Source of the DNA: Cliona cf. orientalis
Lineage: Eukaryota > Porifera > Demospongiae > Clionaida > Clionaidae
Reading direction: 5' to 3'
DNA: 64,000 bases
Assembly (NCBI GenBank): GCA_963930775.1
Contig: OZ005690.1
Coordinates: 6,432,225-6,496,224 of the forward strand
In this document: positions 43,755 to 54,561 of the stretch, piece after piece
How the letters are laid out: every line of letters begins with the position of its first letter
Position numbering within the stretch: the first letter of the stretch is position 1
Notes under the pieces: generated by a model
Database searches by the model: none
What the model was told of the DNA's origin: nothing
What the model saw: the letters and a program-made list of their open reading frames with translations, nothing else
Position numbers and translations under genes: made by a program

Positions 43755-44060
43755 ACAAATTTACTGTAATCTGATTGGTCATTAGCAAGTATCTATATAT
43801 GTGATAGAACCCCTACAAGTCCAATAGAATCCCTATAAGGTTTTAATAGAACCCCTACAACTTCGTATCCTCAGGCTATTACAGTGCTGTAACTTTGCTA
43901 TTGTGATCTAAACTTGTTAGAAACTGTTTCCTACATGATTTAGAAGACTTCATGCAGGGCTCCGTAGAACCCTCGCTTCGCTCAGGATTCTCTACATAGA
44001 GCCCTTTGACCTTCTAAATTACATAGAAACCTCCTAAACAGTGTCTAACTAATATTTAGA
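43755..44060. repeat. Foldback repeat with GAGCGAAG loop, copy 2
   Basis: GTTAGAAACTGTTTCCTACA near 43917 faces CCTCCTAAACAGTGTCTAAC near 44030. The centre reads CCCTCGCTTCGCTCAGG, the inverse of the copy 1 loop. The left flank TTTACTGTAATCTGATTGG matches the right flank of copy 1 inverted, so the two copies lie in opposite orientation. Confidence 0.7.
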
Positions 44061-44239
44061 GTGTAGATTCACCGAAAGATATAGCTATTATTGCCTAAGG
44101 TGCTAATGTTCTTATAGCTAATTGCCTTGGAGCCAAAACATGAAGATTTAGCCAATTTATAGGTTGAATCAATGACCACATACAGTGATGTTTAGTAGTA
44201 TTATTATGAACACTTGACCATAGCTGCATGGTAATAAAG

Positions 44240-44693
44240 CAGGGGGTACCGTAGTCAATTAATCGGTTGTGTCGTTGTTGTGAGCACAAAAATCGCCATG
44301 TCTCGAGATGTAGGCGTCTAAGCGACTCGTAAGCTCAACGAATCAATCGAATTTGGTGAAAAACTGGCTTCAGTGTGCGTCAAATCGAGGGATACAGTCC
44401 ACGAGCCTCACAAATAGTGCCTTTTTGTTGGCCACCGTAGCCACGCCCATCGACAGTGCCCACAATGCATAATGCATGATGCATGCTCACTGTGCTTTCT
44501 GCTCATGCGCATAACTAAGTGGCCAAGCGTATGACTGGTAAAGATCGTCGAAGTTCTAAATAATGCTATAGTTGACTGAAATCTGAAGCCCTATGGAACC
44601 AATCATATACATGTAAGATATTGCTATACTATTTAATATTATAGCCATGCACCGAAAGTAAATCTATAAATTGCGCAATATGCGCGCGGGGTA
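44240..44693. mobile_element. MITE-A copy 3, left end decayed
   Basis: Internal blocks CACAAAAATCGCCATGTCTC, GCGACTCGTAAGC, CACAAATAGTGCCTTTTTG and GCTCATGCGCATAAC and the right end TGCGCAATATGCGCGCGGGG match copies 1 and 2. The left TIR is lost or replaced by CAGGGGGTACCGTAG. Confidence 0.7.
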
Positions 44694-44892
44694 TGTGCTC
44701 TACAGAGCTCTAGTTACTCATGCAACTGATTGACATACTACACCAGCCCTATGCCTTTATGCTTTCAAAGAGATCTTAGCTTGACTTTTGTGAAGGCTCG
44801 ACCCGTACAGATGATTTTCATCACCACTAGTACTTATACCCCTTGAGCTTCATTGACTACTACTTTAACACATACTTTCTGATTGGTATCAT

Positions 44893-47518
44893 TACATCCC
44901 GAGTCCCAATTCCAAAAAAGAGAACTCAGCTGACCGATGAGTAATTGATGACGAAAGTAATGATGAAATGATGATGAAATTCATGATGAAACCTATGATG
45001 TAATTGCTATGAAGACTGTTTCAAAATGTTTAGCACGCATGAAAGCTTGTCGGGGCCCACAATTAGAACCTAGCGTAGAAGAGATTATGGACTATCGATG
45101 AGATATGGCGATTCTCTTAGTTTGCTTTCTTTGGTGAGCTAGCACTCGGGGGGGATTTCCCTATTCAGTCTGGCACATGGCAGGTGGAGGTCACGTCCAG
45201 GTCAACCGGCTCAAGCCACGCGCCCCAATAGCTATACGTGTATATAGAGCATGCGCAGTTTGTCGATGTGTCCTAGTTGGAATTATGGCGGCGTACAGGT
45301 AGCGAGGGACTCGGGATGTAGTCTAAATTGTTCATTACATCCCATGTCCCAATCAACAAAAAAAATTCGGCCAACCTATGATGAAATTATGATGAAATGA
45401 TGATGAAATGATGATGAAACCTATGATGTAATTGCTGTGAAGACTGTTTCAAAATGTTTAGCTCGAATGAAAGGCTATTGGGACCCAGAATTCGAACCTA
45501 GCGTAGAAAAGATCATGGACTATCGATGATATTTTATGGCGATTCTCTCAGTTTGCTTTCTTTGGTGAGCTCGTACACAGGGGGGATTTCCCTATTCAGT
45601 CTAGCACATGGCAGGTGAAGGTCATGTTCAGGTCAACCGGCTCAAGCTGCACGCCCCAACAGTATTCAGTATGGAGCATGTGCAGTTTGTCAATGAGCTA
45701 AGGTCGATAAAAGGCGGCGTACAGTAGCGCGGTGTAATACTTTTCATGAGGGATGAGGCATGTAGTAAGTTTTTCATTACATCCCGAGTCCCAATCAACA
45801 AAAACAATTTGGCCAACCGATGAGTGATTATGATAAAACCTATGATGAAACTTATGATGTAATTGTTATGAATATTGCTTCAAAATGTTTAGCGCGCATG
45901 AAAGGTTGTTGGGACCTAGAATTCGAACCTAGCGTGGAAGAGATCGTGGACTATCGATGAGATATAGAGATTCTCTCTGTTCACTTTCTTTGGCGAGTTC
46001 GCACTCTGGGGGGATTTCACTATAGTCTAGCAGGTAGAGGTCGCGTCCGGGTCAACCGGCTCAAGCCGCGTGCCCCAATATACGCATATACGGAGCATGC
46101 GCAGTCTGTCAATGTGAGATATGGCGATTCTCTCAGTTCGCTTTCTTTAGCGAGCGCACACTCGGGGGAGGGGGGATTTCCCTATTCAGTCTAGCACACG
46201 GTAGGTGGAGGTCACATCCGGGTCAACCGGCTCAAGCCACACGCCCCAATATACGCGTATATGGAACATGCGCAGTTTGTCGATGTGTCCTAGTTCGAAT
46301 TATGGCGGCATACAGTAGCGTGGTGTAGAATATTTTTCATGAAGGACGAGGGATGTAGTAAAGTGTTTCATATTACATCCCGAGTCCCAATTAACAAAAA
46401 CAAAAATGGCTCTTGCTATAATGAAATTATGATAAAATTTATGATGAAATCTATGATGTAATTGCTGTGAAGACTGTTTCAAAATGTTGAATGCTTGTTG
46501 GGGCCCAGAATTCGAACCTAGCATAGAAGAGATCGTGGACTATCGGTTAGATATGGTGATTCTCTCAGTTCGCTTTCTTTGGTGAGCTCACACTCGGGGA
46601 GATTTCCATGTTCAGTCTAGCACATGGCAGGTGGAGGTCACGTCTGAGTCAACCGGCTCAAGCCGTGCGCCCCAATATATGCATATATGGAGCATGCGCA
46701 GTTTGTCGATGTGTCCTAGTTCGAATTATGGTGGTATACAGTAGTGCAGTGTAATACTTTTCATGAGGAATGAGGGATGTAGTCTAAGTTTTTCTTTACA
46801 TCCCGAGTCCCAATCAACAAAAAACAATTCGGCCAACCGACGAGGTAATTATAATGAAACCGATGATGAAATGATGATGAAATATATGATGAAGTTGCTG
46901 TGAAATTGTTTCAAAATGTTTAGCGTGCATGAAAGGTTGTTGGGACCCAGAATTTGAACCTAGCATAGAAGAGATCATGGACTATCGATGATATATTATA
47001 CGTATATACGGGGCATGCGCAATTTGTCGAGGTGTTCTAATTTGAATTATGGCGGCATAAGGGACGAGGGATGTAGTCTAAGTTTTTCATTACGTCCCGA
47101 GTCCCAATTCACAAATTGATTCGGCCGACCGATGAGGTAATTATGATGAAACCTATGATGAAATTATGATGAAATTGTGGTGAAAACTTCTTCGAAATGT
47201 TTAGCTCGCATAACAGGGTGTTGGGACCCAGAATTCGAACCTAGCGTAGAAGAGATCGTGGACTATCGATATATGGCGATTCTCTCAGTTCGCTTTCTTT
47301 GGCGAGCTCGCACTCTGGGGGATTTCCCTATTCAGTCTAGCATATGGCAGTGGAGGTCACGTCCGGGTCAACCGGCTCAAGCCGCGCGCCCCAATATACG
47401 CGTATACGGAGCATGCGCAGTTTGTTGATGTGTCCTTATAGTTCGAATTATGGTGCGTACTGTAGCACGATGCAATACTTTTCATGAGCGACTCGGGATG
47501 TAGTCTAAGTTGTTCATT
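44893..47518. repeat. Tandem array of a TIR-bounded unit, six copies
   Basis: Units begin TACATCCCGAGTCCCAAT at 44893, 45336, 45778, 46374, 46797 and 47091, giving lengths of 443, 442, 596, 423, 294 and 428. Each starts with that sequence and ends in its inverse (GGGACTCGGGATGTA or GGACGAGGGATGTA), followed by a linker GTCTAAGTTTTTCAT before the next unit. So every unit is itself a short TIR element. Landmarks inside: ATGATGAAA repeats, GACTGTTTCAAAATGTTTAG, GACCCAGAATTCGAACCTAG, GGATTTCCCTATTCAGTCTA, GGGTCAACCGGCTCAAGCC. The 596-bp unit contains an internal duplication and the 294-bp unit a deletion. No coding frame persists. Confidence 0.85.
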
Positions 47519-47961
47519 ATATCCCCAGTAGCAATTTACTTTTCTGTGGTTATGAGGTAATTATGGTGTAATTATTAGGTAATCTCTTAGGTAATCTGTG
47601 AGGTAATTATGAGAAAATTCAGGGTCTCTATGGAGTCTATCTGAGATTTGGAGATCAGTAAGTATGTCACTAACGCACGTATCGAGCGAATACCTTACAA
47701 GCTGCGTGCTGTTTTCTCTAAAAAGTATGGCTGGTTGAACTTCTTGGCTTACTAGCTAGCGTGAGCTATAATATAGCACACGGTCCACGATCTGACTAAT
47801 CTAACTTTGGAAGCTGTTCTGCACTGTCGAAGTCTTTTCTGTGTTTGAAGCATCGAGATTTGTCACTTTCGAGGTCGAGCATCTGTCTCAGACTCCATCT
47901 CCGTGATTGGGGCATCGAATGTGCGCACTGTGTCGACGACCCCTTACCATATACACCCCTA
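47519..47961. repeat. Tail element F after the array, right end truncated
   Basis: It starts TATATCCCCAGTAGCAATTT and continues with TTATGAGGTAATTATGGTG, ATCGAGCGAATACCTTACAA, GCATCGAGATTTGTC and GACGACCCCTTACC, in parallel with 33540-34093. Its last bases are replaced by the 3' end of the outer Ngaro-type element at about 47962. Confidence 0.7.
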
Positions 47962-48303
47962 ACTGCTTCACAGAGGACTGTCAGTCTATATGCCGCTGGT
48001 ACTCTGACCAGAGTAGTTGTTTGGTGGAAGTCCCAGGTTGGGGAGAATCCTAGGATCCACCAGCCTCCTCCTGGTAACAGGCATGCAGCTAGCCGGTTAC
48101 CAGAGTGAGTTACGGCTTGGGGCCCATAATATACGTCAGAGGTGGGCCTACCACGACCTCTGACGCCATTCCCCATGCCAGGACATGAGTCCTGTGCCCC
48201 AAGCAAGTTTTCAAGAAGATCAAATTATGAATTCAGCACAATAATAATATTATTATCATCATCGCCTTATGTGGGCGGGGCTCCCCTCTATAGAGTCCGT
48301 AAA

Positions 48304-49284
48304 TTATTCGGGAACCCCGGCAAGAACTCGTGTATAGTTGGCCAACTCCGATCTCGGGATTCTGACGTAGCGAAGATAGGCCGAGCTCTCCCATCTCCTG
48401 AGTGTCTTGATGAGACTGTCTTCCAGTCCTCTAGCCGCTGCCGTGGTCGCAGCCCCGATTCTGAAGCTGTGGCTATTAAATAATGCGGGGTCTACTCCTG
48501 CAGAGCCAAGTGCCCTACGGACCTCCTCCACGAAGCGATCACGTGTCAGAAACGAATTATCCGGATAGACGAACAATGGTCCTGCTGAGGATCCTCTGAC
48601 AACCAGGTAACTCATCATTGATGAAACCGGACATAATATTTTGTCCGTCTTTCCCAAAACTAGGGTCATGCCTTTCCTCAACTGGTCTGTCTCAGACTGC
48701 CTCAGAGTGACGTACATAACAGATGGACGTTGCGGATTGTCTACCGATATGTCTCGTGGAGAGAGGTGGATGTCGTCATCGAAGGTATTCACCCCGGGGG
48801 AAGTGAATTCCCCCACCCTTAGAAATCCGAAGAAAGCTAAGCATGCTGCCGCCCAAAACATCTTAGCTTTTGCTATCTCGGTGGGCTTGAGGTGACTCCA
48901 GAATGAAAACATTCTCAGCAGAAGTGACGGGGTAATGGGTTGCCTCTGAACTCCATGTTGACCCGATTTTTCCCTCTTTACTCCTTGTAGGATGTACTCC
49001 AGCCGGGACATTGCTGGTACGCCCGGGTTGCCTAAGCCACAGGCGATCTGATGATGCCGTACTGCTGCCAGATAGCATCTGATGGTTGAAAATGATAGTC
49101 CATCTCTGGCCAACATAGATACAAAAGCTGAGAGCTTCGCTTCCGTTACAGGGAGAGGAGTGACCTTACATAAGCTGCAGCACTGTATGTAACGTTTCGT
49201 TCCTGATGTATAGGTTCTTGTGGAGGATGCCGCCAGCCCCCTTGAGAAATAATGCTCAGCTGCCATCTGCAGGCTCTGCCACAT
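48304..49284 (-). CDS. Tyrosine recombinase of outer Ngaro-type element
   Basis: 326 codons with a likely 3' splice site just before the first ATG (TTCAAAG). The N-terminal core-binding domain has STRTYTSGTKRYIQCC and FSTIRCYLAAVRHHQ. The catalytic domain has the first arginine in FLRVGEFTSPG, the H-x-x-R box in NSHSFRIGAATTAA, RRWESSAYLRY with Trp in place of the third His, and a tyrosine nucleophile in that last segment. This is the domain that joins a circular DNA copy to the target without making a target-site duplication. The reading frame is uninterrupted although the element around it is broken. Confidence 0.85.
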   Translation of the reverse strand: MWQSLQMAAEHYFSRGLAASSTRTYTSGTKRYIQCCSLCKVTPLPVTEAKLSAFVSMLARDGLSFSTIRCYLAAVRHHQIACGLGNPGVPAMSRLEYILQGVKREKSGQHGVQRQPITPSLLLRMFSFWSHLKPTEIAKAKMFWAAACLAFFGFLRVGEFTSPGVNTFDDDIHLSPRDISVDNPQRPSVMYVTLRQSETDQLRKGMTLVLGKTDKILCPVSSMMSYLVVRGSSAGPLFVYPDNSFLTRDRFVEEVRRALGSAGVDPALFNSHSFRIGAATTAAARGLEDSLIKTLRRWESSAYLRYVRIPRSELANYTRVLAGVPE

Positions 49285-49376
49285 CTTATCTTTGAATCAT
49301 AAAGGTAGACAAATATATAATAATCTAGATCACGTGATACTATTACATGTATACAATCATTGTACTTATAACTACA

Positions 49377-50367
49377 CAGTCATGACAAATGCTTTTGACC
49401 AGTCAGCTGAGAGCCAATTGGGGGTGCGGCCGACTAGTACTTCAAGGAGATCCCTAGAGATGGTGGAAGAGTCAGGTGAAGCTTCCTTTACCTCATTCAT
49501 AAACACTTGGGTATTATCCCGAGAGAGGGCATCTGCTGCTGTGTTCTTCCATCCTGCTAGATGAACTGCCGATAGAGTGATACTGTGCTTGGCACAGATG
49601 AAGAGGACACCTCAGGAGATGCATTGCTAGTGGATGAGAGCTCGATCTCCTGTTGATCATTGCGACTGCAGCTGCATTGTCACAGTGACAACGAATGTGT
49701 TTATGCTGCATAGACTCTGCCCAGATAGCGCAAGAGATGATAATTGGTAATAGCTCTTTAACAGAGATGTGAGCATCACTTATTGCAGGGCATGATTTCC
49801 ATGACAGGTTAAACCACTTACTGCCACAGAAAGCACCACATCCCCACGATCCGGAAGCGTCAGTCGTAAGATGCTGATCAACTGGAAGCCTGCAAAGGGA
49901 GGTTACAAGAGATACTCCATTCCACCTGTCCAGAAACAGGGCCCACCATGTAATATCGCTTCTGAACTCTGTATTGAGCCGAAGTGGGGCGTCCAGATGT
50001 ACCTGCCTCTTTGATGTATCTATCATACGTCGGAGGAAGGTACGGCCTGGCTTGATCACTGTGCTTGCATGCTGTAGGTATCCAATGAGGGAAAGGAGCT
50101 GACGTTTGGTACACGATTTCTTCCCTTGCCACGCCTGAATGAGAGATCTTAGATGAAGTAATTTCTCTCGAGGCAGTCGAAGCTCCATAGAATCAGTATC
50201 AATGAGGATACCAAGGAAGTCTATGACAGTAGTAGGGCCAAAGACTTTCTCTTGCATTACTGGAAAACCGACATCCTGGCAGAGTTGCAGAGATAGGTCC
50301 AAGGACCTCTGGCATACTTCTGTATGTGGGCTACCTCCAAGTAGGAAGTCGTCGAGGTAATGTATTA
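49377..50367 (-). pseudogene. Outer element RT (C-part) and RNase H
   Basis: It begins at the RT active site HYLDDFLLGG, immediately at the inner-element junction, and continues with the thumb (GFPVMQEKVFGP, TVIDFLGILIDT) and connection (RQLLSLIGYLQHAS). RNase H follows with its acidic residues in TTDASGSWGCGAF, SVKELLPIIISCAIWA and CHCDNAAAVAMINR. Near 49590 the frame shifts; AADALSRDNTQV and the C-terminal PNWLSADWSKAF follow in another frame up to a stop at about 49377. The pieces show this copy cannot make a complete polymerase. Confidence 0.8.
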
Positions 50368-50620
50368 TTAATTGCAGGGTAACTCCCTGGGCTGACATGA
50401 CTAAGTCCGCTGGTGCGTGACCAGAGTTATATGTTGGTGGAAGCCCCTAAGCAGTGAGCTGTCTGCCGGCCGGACCTCCACCCTACCACTCAGCCACCGG
50501 TTGGGGGCGAGAGGAGTCCTCCCGTCCCCCCCGATCCCGGTGCGGCAGGAGGCACCTCACAATGATGGAGGCTTGGGGTCCATAATCCCAGGGGGCGTGG
50601 CGTCACTTCCCCCGCATCCA
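50368..50620 (-). repeat. B2 split direct repeat of inner element
   Basis: Same 253 bases as B1 at 51132-51384 as far as can be read by eye (TTAATTGCAGGGTAACTCCC at one end, GTCACTTCCCCCGCATCCA at the other). It forms the extreme 3' end of the element. Confidence 0.9.
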
Positions 50621-50789
50621 GCACAAAGCAAAGGGCTAATCACGCCGAGGGAATCGGCGGAGAGTAACAAAAACAATAACCAAACAAAAACTAACAATCA
50701 GACAAACAACCAGGACGAACTACAACTATACAAACAAACAGGTAACACACATGCACATATATTCACATAGAGAGCGGAGGGAGGGTGGG
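50621..50789. other. A-rich spacer between A2 and B2
   Basis: It contains AACAAAAACAATAACCAAAC-type repeats and ends AGAGAGCGGAGGGAGGGTGG. No counterpart occurs beside A1 or B1. In a textbook Ngaro element A2 and B2 touch, so this is extra sequence, perhaps transcribed tail or an insertion. Confidence 0.5.
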
Positions 50790-51132
50790 GTGACAAGTTA
50801 GTGGCTCGATCCGCAGTTGACCCTCCTGCTCATACGCTGAGCTGTTACTCCACCTAAATGCACGTTCTGGATCTGCTAGCAACCGTTTAAATACACTGAG
50901 CTCCTTCCAGCCCTGCCAACCAGTTTCGGCCTGTGAGAGGGGCGCCTATGCTTGTACTATTATCATTATTAGTGATGAATAGTATCTTGTTTACTAATGC
51001 ATCATGTATGTTTTGGCAACCCTTAATTACATGCGTGCGCGAGGCGCACGCATGCGCAGTGCGCCTGCGCGCGCAGGGCGGGGACTTCCTGCGCAATTAA
51101 CCTGCTTTAAATGTGACCATTAAAACCTCATT
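50790..51132 (-). repeat. A2 split direct repeat of inner element
   Basis: 343 bp, matching 55968-56310 with one substitution (A at 51018). A very GC-rich self-complementary stretch with GTGCGCGAGGCGCACGCATG and AGTGCGCCTGCGCGCGC lies at 51031-51080. Confidence 0.9.
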
Positions 51133-51384
51133 TAATTGCAGGGTAACTCCCTGGGCTGACATGACTAAGTCCGCTGGTGCGTGACCAGAGTTATATGTTG
51201 GTGGAAGCCCCTAAGCAGTGAGCTGTCTGCCGGCCGGACCTCCACCCTACCACTCAGCCACCGGTTGGGGGCGAGAGGAGTCCTCCCGTCCCCCCCGATC
51301 CCGGTGCGGCAGGAGGCACCTCACAATGATGGAGGCTTGGGGTCCATAATCCCAGGGGGCGTGGCGTCACTTCCCCCGCATCCA
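51132..51384 (-). repeat. B1 split direct repeat of inner element
   Basis: The 253-bp twin of B2. It lies between the tyrosine recombinase stop (51474) and A2 in element orientation. Confidence 0.9.
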
Positions 51385-51473
51385 AGATAATCCCAATCCC
51401 CCCAAGCCGAAGATTATTAAGTAGGTTGTAACATGCAGAATACAGTTGCAGTATTAATATAGTCACAGGTAGC

Positions 51474-52462
51474 TTAGCAAGTAAGCATGAGTGTATAAGT
51501 AGCTAATTCCTCCCGAGGGATCTTAATATATCTGTGATATGCATCACTTTCCCATCTACCCAGGGTCTTTATCACACTGTCCTCCATACCGTTGGCTGCT
51601 GCTGTGGATGCTGCTCCAATCCGGAAGCTGTGTCCATTGAAGTTGGATGCATCTGCTCCCACGAGCTCCAATGCTTGCTTGACTTCCTTCACAAAGTGAG
51701 CTCTCGTCAGGAACTGACCATCGCCCCACACAAAGAGGGGACCTGGAGCCATACCCCTCACCACCAGGTAGCTCAGTAGTGCGGATACTGGGCATAATGG
51801 AGTCTTATTTGTCCGACCCAGAACGATTGTGATGCCTTTCCTCAACTGATCCGTCTTTGACTGCTTCAGAGTAATGAACACCATTGTCGGGGCATCAAGA
51901 CGATCCACCGAGATATCAGATACTGAAAGGTGGATCTTCTCCTCGAACTGAGCGACCCCAGGGGTTGTGAACTCCCCAACTCGCAGAAAGGCGAAAAATG
52001 CCAGGCATGAAGCAGCCCATAGCATTTTGGAGTTTCTTATGTTTGATTGCCTCTCCCACACTGAGAACAGCCGACTGAGGAGTGCCGGAGTAATCGGCTG
52101 GCGTTCCTTCCTGGGATTAGACTTGAGGGCACCATCTCTCCTTATCCCCTTCATGATGTAGTCTAAGCGCACCATCCGTGAGATACCGGGGTCCCCCTGA
52201 CCATTCTTGATCTGGTAATGCCGTATTGCAGCTAGGTAAACTTTCAGTGAAGCGTAGGACACGCCCTCTTTGGCCAGAGAGGCTACAAACGCAGCCAGGG
52301 TGTCCTCTGATATCGGGAGAACTGGGCGATTGAGCCTCATGCAGAATCCCGTGTACCTCCTGATGCCAGACTGATATGATTTCAGTGTGGACTTCGCTAA
52401 CCCCTTTGTAAAGTATTCCTCTGCACTTGCTTGGTATTGCTCCCACTCTGCAGAGACGTTTG
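51474..52462 (-). CDS. Tyrosine recombinase of inner Ngaro-type element
   Basis: The open frame runs from an acceptor-like site (GCATTACCAG) at 52463 to a stop at 51474; an ATG occurs at 52340, but the conserved N-terminal helix (EEYFTKGLAKSTLKSYQSG) lies upstream of it, so the protein probably begins by splicing. Core-binding motifs are SYASLKVYLAAIRHYQ. Catalytic residues lie in FLRVGEFTTPG, GHSFRIGAASTAA and LGRWESDAYHRYI. It shows strong likeness to the outer element's enzyme. Its role is site-joining of circular cDNA without TSD. No internal stop is present. Confidence 0.85.
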
Positions 52463-52600
52463 CTGGTAATGCAAATGGAAGATATCATGAACACAATGAT
52501 TGGCAATGTCTACAATCATAACATTATTAAGTTATACAACACTGACCGATACAGGAACATTCATGATGCTAGTGCCTGGCATTAGTTACATATCCAAAAT

Positions 52601-54386
52601 CTAAATGCAGGCCCGGAAAGCACTGGACCACTCCGCTGACAACCAGTTAGGACTTTGGTTGAACAGAATCTCAATCAGAGCCGGCGGTATTACTGAGGGG
52701 GCTTCATGAGCAGCAGGAACTTTTAGGAAGAAAGCCGACAAATTGTTCCTGGATAGGGCATCAGCTGCTTCGTTCGTGACTCCTGCTATGTGCTCCGCAG
52801 ACAAGGTGATGTTAGATCGTGCGCATATGAAGAAGAGACATCGGAGCAGGTGCATTGCAGTCGGATGCTTGCTTGTGTGCTTGTTTATCATAACAACCAC
52901 CGCTGCATTGTCGCACAAACATCGGATGTGACGGCCGGTCATGTCGCTCCCCCATATGGCGCACGAGACAACAATTGGCAGTAGCTCTTGCACACTAATG
53001 TGCACCTCTGCCCAAGATGGGCAAGAGGACCAAGGAAGGGCAAACCACTTATTGCCAAGATAGGCTCCACATCCCCAGGAACCAGAGGCGTCAGAGACCA
53101 GTCTGGCATCAATGGGGCGTCTGCAGAGAGTTGAAATCACAGATACACCGTTCCATGCGTCAAGAAATGTTGCCCACCATTGAATATCTGCTCGGAATTC
53201 CGCATTAAGCCGTAAGTGACCATCCATATGGACTTGTCGTTTTGAGAGATCGATCATACGGCGCAGGAAGGTACGCCCTGGTTTTACCACCGAGCTAGCA
53301 TGCTGCAAGTTACCAATGAGTGAGAGAAGATGACGCTTTGTACAACTCTTCTTCGTTCTCCAGGAAAGAATCGTCTGCCTAATGCGAGACAGTTTCTCGG
53401 CAGGTAATCTGATTTCCATAGATACTGTATCAATAATGAAACCCAGGAAATCTAGCACCGTAGCCGGCCCGAGAACTTTTTCTTGCATGACCGGGAAGCC
53501 GACTGTCCGACATAGACGTAGACCATGGTCCAAGGCCCTGCTGCAAGCTTCTGAGCCAGGACGTCCACCGAACAAGAAGTCGTCCAAGTAGTGGATGAGC
53601 GCCGCCTTCATTGACCATTACCCACTCCAGGGCATCAGCCACTGCGTTAAACAGCTTCGGGGCTGATCGGAGACCAAATGGTAGACAGGTGTCCACAAAT
53701 GTTTCCCCCTGCCACTGAATGCCCAGTAGGTGACGATCACTGGGATGCACGGGCACGTTGCGGTATGCCGACTTTATATCGAGCTTTGCCAGCAGTGTGC
53801 CCCGCCCTGCTTCAAAGACATATGCTGCTGCATCATCCACTGATTTGTACGAGAGAGAGCAAAACTCAGTGCTGATAAAATCATTGATACTTGCTCCTTT
53901 GGGTGACGACAGATCCACTATCAATCGCCATTTTCCTGGCTGGTGCTTTTTAGGGATAACCCCCAGCTTAGAAACGTGGACGAGACTTGCCAGCGGTGGC
54001 TGAACTTTCATAAGGCGACCGTACTCCAACTCTTCCTTCAAATACTTATTAACAACACTGGAATTGTTATAGGCTGCTAACATATTCCGTGTGGTTGAAC
54101 GAAGGTCAGACCTATTTGCACTGCAACCGATGCGGGAGCCCCTCTGGATGCCATTGACGATGAAGTTGGCGTATTGCCTATCTGGGTGTGTAGCTAGGAG
54201 ACGTTCCCAGACTCTGGCTTCCAGCGGGGAGGTTATATGACCGCAATTGCTAGGTAGTGATACTTCGTAATGTGCAGCTGCTTTCAAGGCTAGCAAGTCT
54301 TCAGTATAACGGTAGAGACCATCTGAGACATCACCAGCTGTAACGGTGCATGCACAAGTATACCGCAAGAGTAGCTTAATACTCAT
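52601..54386 (-). CDS. Reverse transcriptase-RNase H of inner element, frame break before YLDD
   Basis: Frame 1 (54386-about 53606) has the RT N-part: TSPLEARVWERLLATHP, FGVIPKK-type LGVIPKKHQPGKWRLIVDLS, LLAKLDIKSAYRNVPVHP and CLPFGLRSAPKLFNAVADAL. Frame 2 (53611-52601) opens at HYLDDFLFGG, then the thumb and RNase H (VSDASGSWGCGAY, VQELLPIVVSCAIWG, CLCDNAAVVVMINK) and the C-terminus PNWLSAEWSSAF. The segment between the conserved Trp and YLDD is 14 bases shorter than in the outer element, which accounts for the shift. Either a small deletion has inactivated a young copy, or the two products are made separately; the deletion is likelier. Confidence 0.8.
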
Positions 54387-54561
54387 AAACTGCTGTATTC
54401 ACTTATTATAAGTATGCACGCATGCGTGCAGCGAGAACATTATAATAAAGCAATATTTTATATGAGTTCAGCTACATAAACAATCAGATATCATTGTTAT
54501 GATGAATGTAGCTGCTATATAGTTCATGAGAATAGCTCTCCAGCTATATTAACCCCAGGGG

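Noticed and set aside
44893..47518. CRISPR-like regular repeats
   Set aside because: Units are over 400 bp, TIR-bounded and diverged, without short spacers, in an animal genome.
50417..51390. Plus-strand frames repeated twice (117 and 69 codons)
   Set aside because: They are the opposite strand of the B1/B2 repeats of the inner Ngaro element; the duplication explains their recurrence.
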